In this document: in pieces, positions 14,397-21,628 of the stretch | How the letters are laid out: each line of letters opens with the position of its first letter | How positions within the stretch are numbered: position 1 is the first letter of the stretch | DNA from: a virus | Reading direction: 5' to 3' (one strand) | Length of the DNA: 40,124 bases | IMG/VR virus record: IMGVR_UViG_3300003323_000929 | Location: 1-40,124 of that record | The notes under the pieces: model-generated | The model's database searches: none | What the model was told of the DNA's origin: nothing | What the model saw: the letters and a program-made list of their open reading frames with translations, nothing else | Translations under genes and position numbers: made by a program

Positions 14397-14621
14397 GTGG
14401 AAGAGAAAGATATTGACGGGCTTTCGCTTGACATTGCCATGGTCCTTGATTTGGAATATGCCGACGCACGAAGTGCGGTTGAGCGAGTGCTGGATAGGAT
14501 CAAACAGCAACAGCACACGGCAACGGTCCATTACAGCCTAAACCGTCATGGGGCATTTACTGCAACTACAATTTTCAACGGCAAAATTCCCCCGGAAGGC
14601 ACCAAACTATACACTCATTGA
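14397..14621 (+). CDS. Hypothetical protein, 74 residues
   Basis: Likely GTG start (MEEKDIDGLSLDIAMVLDLE) with AGGGGGAT just upstream. A helical N-terminal half (ARSAVERVLDRIKQQ) and a strand-rich C-terminal half (TATVHYSLNRHGAFTATTIF). Acidic overall. No family recognised. It ends 7 bases before the large gene at 14629. Confidence 0.48.
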   Translation: MEEKDIDGLSLDIAMVLDLEYADARSAVERVLDRIKQQQHTATVHYSLNRHGAFTATTIFNGKIPPEGTKLYTH

Positions 14622-14628
14622 GGCTAAC

Positions 14629-15798
14629 ATGTCCGAAAAACTCGCAAAAAACCTGTTCATCCAAACGGCCGAAGAAATGCAAGCCAAAATGCCCAAGGCA
14701 AGTCCGCTGGTGATTGCTAGTGCCATTGCGGTGAAGGCAATTCAAGAAATTCAGGAGCTTGTGCAGAAAGACAATGAACAGCTGCAAGACCTGGAAAACG
14801 CAATTCGGGAAATTGCAGAGTTCGCTCATGCTCGGAGCACAGGGCCGGCTGTCCCGGATGATCTTTGGCGGATTCGGGGACTGGCTTACGATGCCATGGA
14901 CATGGTGTCGAATGTGACGGTTTCGGCCGATCCTGCACCCGCAGCGGCGCAGGCGGGGTTGAGCGAAGATGCCAAGCGCCTTGAGCACATTGTGGCGATT
15001 GGCTGGGAAGGGCTTCGCCGAGCATGGGAGCGCTTTGGCGAGGACCATCAATGTGAAACCGCGCTTGAAGAGATTCGCGCCGTGATTGATGCGGACCTCT
15101 CCCGCGCCCCTGCCACGCCGCAGAGCGAGCAAACCGCGCCGCATGTCGGTACTTTGGAAATCGGTTCGGACGGCGAATATTCATTCCGGCCGAACCACGA
15201 AGAAATTCGCCGCGTTAAGCCCGCTTTCGGACAACGCTCCACGTTGCACCGCGTTTGTCTCGCCACCCAATCCGCCCAGCCTGCCGAGCCGAAGCCCAAA
15301 GGGTGCGATTGCGATTTTCAAGGCGCTCATTCATTCGATTGTCCTGCAGCGGAACAGCCTGCCGAGCCGAGCGGGGATAAGCGTAAGCACTTCGATGAAG
15401 TGACTGAGCGCCTGCTGAAAGGGCAGAACAGCTTTTCGGCCAAAGTTGCGAATATCGGGCAGCAAATCGTTCCGGAGTCGGATGAGGTGTTGCGTCTGCA
15501 CATTGAAATGGCTGGGCTACGTCAACAATTGGACCGCGCCAATAACCGCGCTGACAACGCTGTAGCCCTATCTAATCATCTACAAGACAAGCTCACCGCG
15601 CAGTCCGGTCAGCGGGCGGGCGTAGGGGGATTGCCGCAGTACACGTGGGAAATGGGTGAGGCCGCAAACCGCTATCATGCGCAGTTCAAAATGGCGCATC
15701 CGCTCCCTGCGCAATGGCGCTGGCACGAGCTGTGGGGCACCATGCTGGCCGCCGCGCCCGCACCGGCAGCGCAGACGCAAGCGGAGAAGAAAGAATGA
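14629..15798 (+). CDS. Ea22-like hypothetical phage protein
   Basis: 389 residues from MSEKLAKNLFIQTAEEMQAK, with TGAGG 6 bases upstream. Multipart: a helical N-terminal region, Ala/Pro linkers (ADPAPAAAQAG), a short CDCDFQGAHSFDC segment, a coiled helix (EVLRLHIEMAGLRQQLDRAN) and a C-terminal YTWEMGEAANRYHAQF...WHELWGTMLAAAPAP. The last segment and the mosaic organisation resemble the Ea22/accessory-gene class of phage proteins assembled from exchangeable modules. Function unknown. Its stop overlaps the next ATG (ATGA). Confidence 0.58.
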   Translation: MSEKLAKNLFIQTAEEMQAKMPKASPLVIASAIAVKAIQEIQELVQKDNEQLQDLENAIREIAEFAHARSTGPAVPDDLWRIRGLAYDAMDMVSNVTVSADPAPAAAQAGLSEDAKRLEHIVAIGWEGLRRAWERFGEDHQCETALEEIRAVIDADLSRAPATPQSEQTAPHVGTLEIGSDGEYSFRPNHEEIRRVKPAFGQRSTLHRVCLATQSAQPAEPKPKGCDCDFQGAHSFDCPAAEQPAEPSGDKRKHFDEVTERLLKGQNSFSAKVANIGQQIVPESDEVLRLHIEMAGLRQQLDRANNRADNAVALSNHLQDKLTAQSGQRAGVGGLPQYTWEMGEAANRYHAQFKMAHPLPAQWRWHELWGTMLAAAPAPAAQTQAEKKE

Positions 15799-16448
15799 CT
15801 CAACTTGTCCCCCGCACCGAACTTCTCCAGTGGATGCGTGAAAACCAAAGTTACGATGCCGCACAATCTCCTGAGTATCAGGAAGTTTTGCAAAAACTAC
15901 GCACCGGCTGCGTCCTCAACCTAACTGAATGGCAACTTGCCTCGGAGTGGTACAATGCGCGAAGAAATTTGGAAAACCTACAAAGCACTCTCTCCGGACA
16001 GCAAGGAAGCGGCAGTCATTCGAAGAGAGACCTGTCAAAAGATACTGACGGACAAGCGTTTCAGGGTGAAAGCTCTGGACTCCCAGGGAATTCACTTGCA
16101 TGTGAGCTTCGGGACATGGCTGGCTCAATATTGGCCAACGACGAACAGGTGGCACATTATGAAGCCAACTCTTCCGAAAAACAGAAAGTCGGGGACGGGG
16201 CTCCGGAGGCTAGTAGTGCTGATGAAGCAAGACCCCAGCCGGGTGCAATCCTGGGATCGTACCGACTGGCAACGCCTTCGGGATTTGTCGTCTTCGTAGC
16301 GGTGCAAGGTGAGCGTGCGCCGCAACTTAAGATCGGGGTCGGTCTGGGCCTTGCCGGGGATCTGGACCTTTACCGCGCCCTCGAACACGGGGCATTTGTC
16401 AACCTGCAAAACATCGTGGAGATTTGCAATGCTTCAGACCTTCTATAA
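15795..16448 (+). CDS. Hypothetical protein, 217 residues, overlapped by a nested gene
   Basis: Begins MTQLVPRTELLQWMRENQSY directly at an ATGA overlap with the preceding gene, so the start is credible. The first 55 residues look like a normal helical domain, and the last 70 (ILGSYRLATPSGFVVFVAVQ ... LYRALEHGAFVNLQNIVEIC) look like a normal beta/alpha domain. The middle (about residues 55-145) is Ser/Gly/Glu-rich and unstructured, and exactly this stretch is overlapped by a plausible gene in the +1 frame (15955-16299). Either it is a true dual-coding overlap or the two ends belong to separate or frameshifted proteins. Confidence 0.45.
   Translation: MTQLVPRTELLQWMRENQSYDAAQSPEYQEVLQKLRTGCVLNLTEWQLASEWYNARRNLENLQSTLSGQQGSGSHSKRDLSKDTDGQAFQGESSGLPGNSLACELRDMAGSILANDEQVAHYEANSSEKQKVGDGAPEASSADEARPQPGAILGSYRLATPSGFVVFVAVQGERAPQLKIGVGLGLAGDLDLYRALEHGAFVNLQNIVEICNASDLL
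15955..16299 (+). CDS. Nested gene: hypothetical protein with WPTTNRWH motif
   Basis: 114 residues starting MREEIWKTYKALSPDSKEAA, with GGAGTGG 5-6 bases before the ATG. It contains HLHVSFGTWLAQYWPTTNRW followed by a basic stretch and GTGLRRLVVLMKQDP. Phage proteins with a 'YWPTTGKW...G...LLKL' pattern are familiar to me as small conserved hypotheticals, and the composition is that of a folded protein. It lies entirely inside the frame of 15795-16448, in the +1 frame. AGA/AGG arginine codons are more frequent here than in neighbouring genes. Confidence 0.55.
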   Translation: MREEIWKTYKALSPDSKEAAVIRRETCQKILTDKRFRVKALDSQGIHLHVSFGTWLAQYWPTTNRWHIMKPTLPKNRKSGTGLRRLVVLMKQDPSRVQSWDRTDWQRLRDLSSS

Positions 16449-16602
16449 CATCGGCGCGACAATGGGGCTATCGGCGTTGGTTGCGACAATAATCGTCGGG
16501 TGCATGTGGGTGGGTATGCGCTCAATTTTCGCATTCTACGACGGCGTAGTCTGGGCATGGCGCCGCATGTCTGCGTGGCTCCGGGGAACGGATCGGGTAT
16601 AA
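16429..16602 (+). CDS. 57-residue membrane protein
   Basis: Starts MLQTFYNIGATMGLSALVAT, with a single membrane span of about 25 residues (LSALVATIIVGCMWVGMRSI) and a basic/aromatic C-terminal helix (WAWRRMSAWLRG). GGAG lies 7 bases before the ATG. It overlaps the end of the preceding frame by 20 bases. No family recognised. Confidence 0.52.
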   Translation: MLQTFYNIGATMGLSALVATIIVGCMWVGMRSIFAFYDGVVWAWRRMSAWLRGTDRV

Positions 16603-16626
16603 TTACGGAATGTACAACGAGTGAAC
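16598..16626 (+). promoter_or_regulatory. TATAAT box fused to recurring CGGAATGTA motif (site C)
   Basis: A perfect TATAAT (16598-16603) with only a poor -35 candidate is followed at once by the motif ATTACGGAATGTACAACGAG (16602-16621) and AGTGAAC. This pattern matches the one at 12583-12607 at 20 of 25 positions. About 30 bases downstream, ACATTCTACGGAG leads into the ATG at 16657. Confidence 0.5.
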
Positions 16627-16656
16627 AAACCGGGTTCACATTCTACGGAGCAAACG

Positions 16657-16863
16657 ATGTATCCGATTGACATGCAGGCAAAAATCAACGAGTGGCGCGA
16701 AAAGGCGAAGGCCGGCACACTGACCGAAGCAGAGGCGATTGAAGCGATTGCACTCTTGCGCCAGGGCAACCGTGCCGCTGCAGCCGTGGGTTCGGCAAAG
16801 GCGAAGAAAGAAAAGGCCGCGCCGGACGCGAATAGTTTGCTGGATCAACTCAAGGGGCTTTGA
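16657..16863 (+). CDS. Conserved small phage protein, 68 residues
   Basis: Starts MYPIDMQAKINEWREKAKAG, followed by TLTEAEAIEAIALLRQGNR, an Ala/Lys linker and the C-terminus PDANSLLDQLKGL. ACGGAG lies 6 bases before the ATG. Proteins of this plan (short helix-turn-helix-like N-terminus, Ala/Lys linker, acidic-LL-L tail) occur in many podoviruses as unnamed small proteins. The final D-A-N-S-L-L-D-Q-L matches the C-terminal motif of the 8437 and 11894 proteins, hinting at a common binding partner. Confidence 0.62.
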   Translation: MYPIDMQAKINEWREKAKAGTLTEAEAIEAIALLRQGNRAAAAVGSAKAKKEKAAPDANSLLDQLKGL

Positions 16864-16864
16864 A

Positions 16865-17218
16865 ATGCGCACAGCGGAAAAGAAGCTATGGATGTATGCA
16901 GTGTATACAGAATGGAGTGAAGAGCCGGAATTCCATTTACTCGAATGCGAGGACATGAGCAGTGTTGGGGGCACCCACTCAGCTTTTGTTCGAGTGGAAG
17001 CAAATCCGGTGGTGATAACACATAGTTTGGATGAAAATGTGAAGCTTCCCACCAAAGCAGAAGCATTTATCAGTGTGTTGCAAGCTCAGAAAAAACTCGT
17101 TGCGGCTGAGTACCAGAAACGAGTCACTGAACTCGACAACATGATCCAAAAACACCTGGCTCTTCCGAACGAAGTGAAGTCAGCGACAGAGGTCGAAAGT
17201 GACGATTTCTCCTTCTGA
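16865..17218 (+). CDS. Hypothetical protein, 117 residues
   Basis: Starts MRTAEKKLWMYAVYTEWSEE directly after the preceding stop, with AGGGG a few bases upstream. N-terminal half beta-rich (EPEFHLLECEDMSSV), C-terminal half a long helix (AEAFISVLQAQKKLVAAEYQ) ending in an acidic tail (ESDDFSF). No family recognised. The 3' end overlaps the nuclease gene by 20 bases. Confidence 0.55.
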   Translation: MRTAEKKLWMYAVYTEWSEEPEFHLLECEDMSSVGGTHSAFVRVEANPVVITHSLDENVKLPTKAEAFISVLQAQKKLVAAEYQKRVTELDNMIQKHLALPNEVKSATEVESDDFSF

Positions 17219-18182
17219 CCGCATCGGGGACCACATTCCGTTCCCCGACACTATCGACAGTACCATGCTCGGCACGTTCCGTTCGTGCCCGCAGAAGTAC
17301 TTCCGCACATACATGCAGCACTACAAACCTCGCGGCGAATCCGTGCATCTGATCGCTGGTGGGGCGTTCGCCGAAGGGCTCGAATATGCGCGAAAAGCTT
17401 TCTACATCGATGGCAAGACTGATCGGGAAGCAGAAGCAGCCGGTCTGGTGGCTCTCATTCGTAAATACGGAGATTTTCAGCCACCCATCGAGTCCCCAAA
17501 GAGTCTTGAGCGAGTTGCGGGAGCACTTGCTTTCTATTTCGACCGATACCCGCTGGGTCAAGACGGGGCCATCCCTATTGACCGACAGGGAGTGCGAGGA
17601 ATTGAGTACAGTTTTGCTGAACCGCTCCCGTTTGCGCATCCACAGACTGGCGACCCAATCCTTTACACAGGTCGCTCTGATCTACTGGCCGATTTTGCTG
17701 GGGGCCGTTACGCCTTCGATGAAAAAACGACTACATCACTTGGTGCCACGTGGGGCGCGCAATGGGACATGCGTAGTCAGTTTACTGGATATTGCTGGGC
17801 GAGTAGCCAGTCCGGGTATCCGCTTAACGGAGTCGTGGTCCGAGGAGTCAGCATCCTTAAAACCCAGTACGATACCCAGCAAGTTCTGACTTACCGGCCC
17901 GCGTTGATGCTGGATCAGTGGGAACGACAAGTCGTGCGGGACTTGGAGCGTCTGCGCAAGTGTTGGGAAGAAGACTATTTTGACTTCAACCTCGACCACG
18001 CATGTACGGAGTACGGCGGATGTTCGCTCAAGCGGGTGTGCACAAGTCCCGATCCACAATCTTGGCTCGATACCGATTTCGAGATCAGGATTTGGGACCC
18101 ACTCAAGCGGGAAGAGGTTGCTGTGAACCCGCGCGAGTATGTGGAAGAGCATATCGAACTGGTTATCGGGAGGCAAGCATGA
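17199..18182 (+). CDS. PD-(D/E)XK nuclease, Cas4/RecB-like
   Basis: 327 residues from a GTG at 17199 (MTISPSDRIGDHIPFPDTID). The N-terminal LGTFRSCPQKYFRTYM is the opening of RecB/Cas4-type domains. The catalytic core is TGRSDLLADFAGGRYAFDEK (GRSD aspartate, then D-E-K), followed by QFTGYCWASSQ (QxxxY). The C-terminal CTEYGGCSLKRVC together with the N-terminal Cys would give the four-cysteine Fe-S staple of Cas4/AddB proteins. Expected to be a 5'-3' or endonucleolytic DNA processing enzyme used in recombination or end resection. It opens a block of DNA-metabolism genes that includes a RecA-like ATPase, an exonuclease and an ssDNA-binding protein. Confidence 0.82.
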   Translation: MTISPSDRIGDHIPFPDTIDSTMLGTFRSCPQKYFRTYMQHYKPRGESVHLIAGGAFAEGLEYARKAFYIDGKTDREAEAAGLVALIRKYGDFQPPIESPKSLERVAGALAFYFDRYPLGQDGAIPIDRQGVRGIEYSFAEPLPFAHPQTGDPILYTGRSDLLADFAGGRYAFDEKTTTSLGATWGAQWDMRSQFTGYCWASSQSGYPLNGVVVRGVSILKTQYDTQQVLTYRPALMLDQWERQVVRDLERLRKCWEEDYFDFNLDHACTEYGGCSLKRVCTSPDPQSWLDTDFEIRIWDPLKREEVAVNPREYVEEHIELVIGRQA

Positions 18183-18367
18183 AGTGTGAAGTGTTCAAGC
18201 AGTTCAATATTCAACTCACGTTGCATCTCAGCGCAGAAGAAGCGTCGGCATTGGTGTTGCTGATGCAGAATCCGCGCTCGGACAACGAACTTCCGGTAGA
18301 AAAGGTTGTCCGCAGTGAAATCTTCACCAAACTTCAGGGGGCACTGAAAAATGCTCTGGGTGCCTAA
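18179..18367 (+). CDS. Hypothetical protein, 62 residues
   Basis: Starts MKCEVFKQFNIQLTLHLSAE at an ATGA overlap with the nuclease stop. Strand (FNIQLTLHLS), helix (AEEASALVLLMQ), linker, then helix (RSEIFTKLQGALKNALGA). Coupled translation with the nuclease suggests a related job, but no family is recognised. Confidence 0.52.
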   Translation: MKCEVFKQFNIQLTLHLSAEEASALVLLMQNPRSDNELPVEKVVRSEIFTKLQGALKNALGA

Positions 18368-18764
18368 CGAGCACTATCCCTGGGTCACACAGTATATCAT
18401 GATCGGGGATCATATTTATCCCCCGTTCGATCGACCCGCATGCTGGTACAGCGAAGAAACTAAGGAGGTTGTATGGGCGTCACAGGCCGTCCTTGTATGT
18501 CCGTGGACTCAGAAGGTCTGGGCGCGGATGCCGATTCTTGGACAAGAAAAAAATTCCTTTGCGATCCTTGCGGCCTCATCCCCTGGCCAGTTTTCCGTGA
18601 ATGGGAACGTGCCGGGATCAGTAATTCCAATGTGGCCGAATCTATTGCATCAACCCTGGATCAGGTACCTGAACCGGGAAATTCTGAACCGTGAGGTTCT
18701 TTTACACTGTGACTTTTGGGAGAAAAAAGAATGGCGGGACAAAACATCAAGCGAGGCTCCGTAG
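18351..18764 (+). CDS. Hypothetical protein, 137 residues
   Basis: Starts MLWVPNEHYPWVTQYIMIGD with GGGGG about 9 bases upstream. Trp/Pro-rich, with aromatic stretches (WARMPILGQEKNSFAILAAS, MWPNLLHQPWIRYLNREILN). It overlaps the genes on both sides. An alternative frame, 18473-18694, has a perfect AAGGAGG ribosome site inside this gene and a CDPCG segment, so which frame is used after about 18473 is uncertain. No family recognised. Confidence 0.45.
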   Translation: MLWVPNEHYPWVTQYIMIGDHIYPPFDRPACWYSEETKEVVWASQAVLVCPWTQKVWARMPILGQEKNSFAILAASSPGQFSVNGNVPGSVIPMWPNLLHQPWIRYLNREILNREVLLHCDFWEKKEWRDKTSSEAP

Positions 18765-19135
18765 GGGTGGCGAAGGCAGAAAAGGCTGTGAATTACAGCA
18801 AAGACGCACAACCGGTTCCTCGGACGGGTACGCAAGGGCTGAAAGCCTACTTCAATGAACCGGAGTACCTTGATCCAGTGCCGGGACCGATCAACCCCAT
18901 CGGTACGAGGTTGGTTCAGCTGTACGACGAGCTGAACGAGTTGCAGAAACACATGTTCAGCTTGCAAGCTGCCATCCATCCGGTACTGATGCCCGATGAC
19001 CAGCAGCCGGGCGAAACCAGTCTGGCATGCGAAATCGGCATGTCTCCGATGGAGTGCTCCATTCAGAACTGTCGAGACAAGGTGTTGACGTTGAACAACC
19101 ACGTCACGTACCTGCTCAGCGTCGTTCGCCTCTAA
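18731..19135 (+). CDS. Hypothetical protein, 134 residues
   Basis: Starts MAGQNIKRGSVGVAKAEKAV with GGGAGAAA before the ATG. After a disordered N-terminus come PINPIGTRLVQLYDELNELQ, HPVLMPDDQQPGETSLACEI and a final helix (CRDKVLTLNNHVTYLLSVVR). Seven-cysteine clusters are absent; only two Cys flank the last helix. It lies just upstream of the ATPase gene. No family recognised. Confidence 0.55.
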   Translation: MAGQNIKRGSVGVAKAEKAVNYSKDAQPVPRTGTQGLKAYFNEPEYLDPVPGPINPIGTRLVQLYDELNELQKHMFSLQAAIHPVLMPDDQQPGETSLACEIGMSPMECSIQNCRDKVLTLNNHVTYLLSVVRL

Positions 19136-19181
19136 GCAGCAAGGGCCGGCGGACCCTTTCCGCCAATCTACAGAGAAAGCC

Positions 19182-20081
19182 ATGACCGAGCAAGCTCAGG
19201 CATTGATGAATGCCGAAATCAACGAAATGAACGACGAAACCCTCCCCGGGTTCAACGTCATGCTCCAAGGGGAATCCGGCGTGGGCAAAACCCACTCCAT
19301 CGGAACCTTGGTTGAAAGCGGTATGGAAGTGTTCTACTTGTGCCTCGATCCGGGCCGGGAATCGCTGGCAGGTTTCTGGACCGACCGCGGGAAGAAGATT
19401 CCGCCCAATCTTCACTGGCAAACCATTCGCACCCTCCCGCAGGGCTTCTCCGAACTGAAAGACATTGCGCAGAAGATCAATCAGTTCAATTTCGAGATGC
19501 TGACCAAGATGGTCGACCCGAATAAGTCGAAGTACGATCAGCACGTCAAGCTTCTCACGGCGCTGTCCAGTTTCCAGGACGAACGCACCGGGAAGAATTA
19601 CGGCGCGGTTGACCGGTGGGACACGGATCGCGTCCTGGTGATCGACAACCTATCGGGCCTCAGTGACATTATCATGAACAATGCCACGGGCGGCAAACCG
19701 GTCAAGAACCAGGGCGAATGGGGCATTGCGCAGACCCAGGTCGAAGTTCTGCTCAAAATGCTCACGGACGGGTGCAAGTGCCACTTCGTGCTTCTGGCGC
19801 ACGTGGAAAAGGAGCTGGACGAAATCAACGGCGGCTACAAGACCATGGCTTCGACCCTGGGTAAGAAACTCGCCCCGAAACTCCCCAAGATGTTCTCTGA
19901 CGTGGTTCTGGCCGAGCGTAACGGCACCAATTGGACCTGGAGCACCACAGCCAACGGCGTGGCGTTGAAGACCCGGAATCTCCCACTTTCGGACAAGCTT
20001 CAACCCGACTTCGGCGCCATCGTGAAAAAGTGGGAAAGCCGAGGTGGTAAGCGGCTCGAAACCAAGGAACCGATCAAGTAA
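19182..20081 (+). CDS. RecA/AAA-type ATPase (Sak4-like recombination or replication factor)
   Basis: 299 residues. Walker A is GESGVGKTHS (about residues 30-39), Walker B is VLVIDNLSGLSD (about 150), and HFVLLAHVEKE (about 200) is the sensor/motif 3 strand. The C-terminal third contains KTMASTLGKKLAPKLPKMFS and a beta segment. This is the short phage AAA/RecA-like family often beside DUF669 ssDNA-binding proteins, where it is thought to act as a single-strand annealing/recombination motor. Its neighbours here (Cas4-like nuclease, DnaQ exonuclease, DUF669-like protein) fit that role. A replicative function is an alternative. Confidence 0.8.
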   Translation: MTEQAQALMNAEINEMNDETLPGFNVMLQGESGVGKTHSIGTLVESGMEVFYLCLDPGRESLAGFWTDRGKKIPPNLHWQTIRTLPQGFSELKDIAQKINQFNFEMLTKMVDPNKSKYDQHVKLLTALSSFQDERTGKNYGAVDRWDTDRVLVIDNLSGLSDIIMNNATGGKPVKNQGEWGIAQTQVEVLLKMLTDGCKCHFVLLAHVEKELDEINGGYKTMASTLGKKLAPKLPKMFSDVVLAERNGTNWTWSTTANGVALKTRNLPLSDKLQPDFGAIVKKWESRGGKRLETKEPIK

Positions 20082-20116
20082 GTAGTATCCCCAACCAATA
20101 ACAAAGGGAGTTTTAC

Positions 20117-20845
20117 ATGACCGCATACTTATACGACCTGGAAACAACTTCGGCCGATCCGGAAAAGGCCAAGCCGGTGCAGGCGGCAGCCATCGCTTTC
20201 GACATTGACCCGAACGGGGTTGTCGAAGACCCGAGCAGCCACAATTACCAGTACTACGACGCCGGCGAAGAGTCGAGCAACGGGGCACTGGCTGTTCACG
20301 GCATCAGCCGACATGAGGTTCTGGCTCGGGAAGACTACATTGTAGCTACCGACTTCAGCACCGAAGACGTGGCACCCGGCATGACCTACATGGTCGGCCA
20401 TAACATCGGCTACGACTACAAGGTCGCCGGGGAACCGCCCAACATCAAGACTATCTGCACGCTGAAGATCATCCGGAATCTGTTCCCGGAGTGGGACAGC
20501 CACACGCTCGGTGCAACGGCCCTCTATGCAGCGGAACATTATCTGGGCGACAAGGGCGGCATGCTCCAACGCCTACGGGAGGCCCATGACGCTCGCTGGG
20601 ACGTCCTCATCAATCTGGACGTACTCCGCTTCATCGTCGGCACGCTCAAAATTCAGTCTCTTGACGACCTCTGGTTTCAGTACAACCAAACCCTGCGCTA
20701 TCCGACGGTGTTCTCCTTCGGCAAGCACAAGGGCCGGCGCATTGCTGAAATCGCCAAAGAAGATCGCGGCTATTGTGGCTGGATTCTCCGCCAACCCGAC
20801 ATGGACGCGGATGTCGTAACCGCAGTTAGCCGTAGTCTGGGTTGA
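20117..20845 (+). CDS. DnaQ-like 3'-5' exonuclease with ExoX-type C-terminal domain
   Basis: 242 residues. Exo I is YLYDLETTSADP (D and E), Exo II is MVGHNIGYDYKV (D), and Exo III is EAHDARWDVLINLD (His and D), a full DEDDh set. The C-terminal 45 residues (SFGKHKGRRIAEIAKEDRGY, then GWILRQ) match the DUF3820/ExoX C-terminal domain of the FGKYKG type. Expected to degrade or proofread DNA 3' ends. AAAGGGAG lies before the ATG. It stands between the ATPase and the ssDNA-binding protein. Confidence 0.85.
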   Translation: MTAYLYDLETTSADPEKAKPVQAAAIAFDIDPNGVVEDPSSHNYQYYDAGEESSNGALAVHGISRHEVLAREDYIVATDFSTEDVAPGMTYMVGHNIGYDYKVAGEPPNIKTICTLKIIRNLFPEWDSHTLGATALYAAEHYLGDKGGMLQRLREAHDARWDVLINLDVLRFIVGTLKIQSLDDLWFQYNQTLRYPTVFSFGKHKGRRIAEIAKEDRGYCGWILRQPDMDADVVTAVSRSLG

Positions 20846-20926
20846 CGCCGGGTCACATCGGCGCCATACTCAAACCCGAGCCCACCGGCTCATTTCTCAA
20901 AGCAACTTCTCATAGGAAACAGCAAA

Positions 20927-21388
20927 ATGTCCGTTAGCCAATTTGATCCGCAAGCATTCCTGCAAGCAACCTTCGAAGAAAGCAACAGCACTGAAAGCAT
21001 CCCGGTCCCCATCGGCGAGTTCCCGGGTATGGCCGAAAAGGTCGATATCACCCCGTGGGCATCGCGTGACGGCTCGAAGTCCGGCCTGAAGCTCCAGGTT
21101 CTCTGGAACATCATGGACGACAGCGTACGCGAAGTCACCGGCCGCGCCGAAAACAAGGTCCGTCAAGACATCATGCTCGATATCACCGACACCGGCATGC
21201 TGGACATGGGCAAGGGCATGAACGTGCGTCTGGGCAAGCTGCGCGAGGCTATCGGCCTCAACGTGCCCGGCCAACCGTTCGGCTTCCCGATGATCCAGGG
21301 TCGCATGGCAAAGGTGAAGATCAAGCACCGTCTGGGCGAGCAGCCGGGGGAAATCTTCGCAGAAGTCGAAGCCGTGAGCAAGCAATAA
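20927..21388 (+). CDS. DUF669-like single-stranded DNA-binding protein
   Basis: 153 residues. Starts MSVSQFDPQAFLQATFEESN. The PVPIGEFPGMAEKVDITPWA and LKLQVLWNIMDDSVREVTGR segments, a predicted OB-like beta layout and a C-terminal KVKIKHRLGEQPGEIFAEV follow the DUF669 plan. Such proteins coat ssDNA and accompany phage AAA ATPases and polymerases. It is followed by a strong terminator, so it probably closes an operon and can be made at high level. High codon bias toward GC-ending codons supports strong expression. Confidence 0.72.
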   Translation: MSVSQFDPQAFLQATFEESNSTESIPVPIGEFPGMAEKVDITPWASRDGSKSGLKLQVLWNIMDDSVREVTGRAENKVRQDIMLDITDTGMLDMGKGMNVRLGKLREAIGLNVPGQPFGFPMIQGRMAKVKIKHRLGEQPGEIFAEVEAVSKQ

Positions 21389-21415
21389 GGGGCTAACTGC
21401 CCCTGTGTAGCACAG

Positions 21416-21448
21416 CCCCCGGTAGCTTTTGGTTATCGGGGGTTTTTT
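21416..21448 (+). terminator. Rho-independent terminator
   Basis: CCCCCGGTA (21416-21424) pairs with TTATCGGGGG (21433-21442) in a stem with one irregularity, followed by TTTTTT (21443-21448). It lies 28 bases after the ssDNA-binding protein gene. Confidence 0.85.
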
Positions 21449-21628
21449 ATTCTAAGATGTTGAACCGCTCCGGGCGTTTTGGGGGCGTGTGTTGAGGGTG
21501 GGGTTCGGGCACCGGTTCGGCGCAATGCCGGGCCATTGCGAGCGGGTTGCAACGATCCGCCGCCGACCTCCCTGGTCAGCATAGCCCCGAAAGATTCCGG
21601 TTTGTCCACACACCGTACATTCCACAAA
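21449..21628. other. 180-base leader before the ParB-methyltransferase gene
   Basis: No gene. It contains CCGTACATTCCACAAAATG (21613-21631), whose complement GGAATGTACGG carries the GGAATGTA core recurring elsewhere and which runs into the ATG at 21629. I found no strong sigma-70 promoter, yet transcription must restart here after the terminator. Confidence 0.4.
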
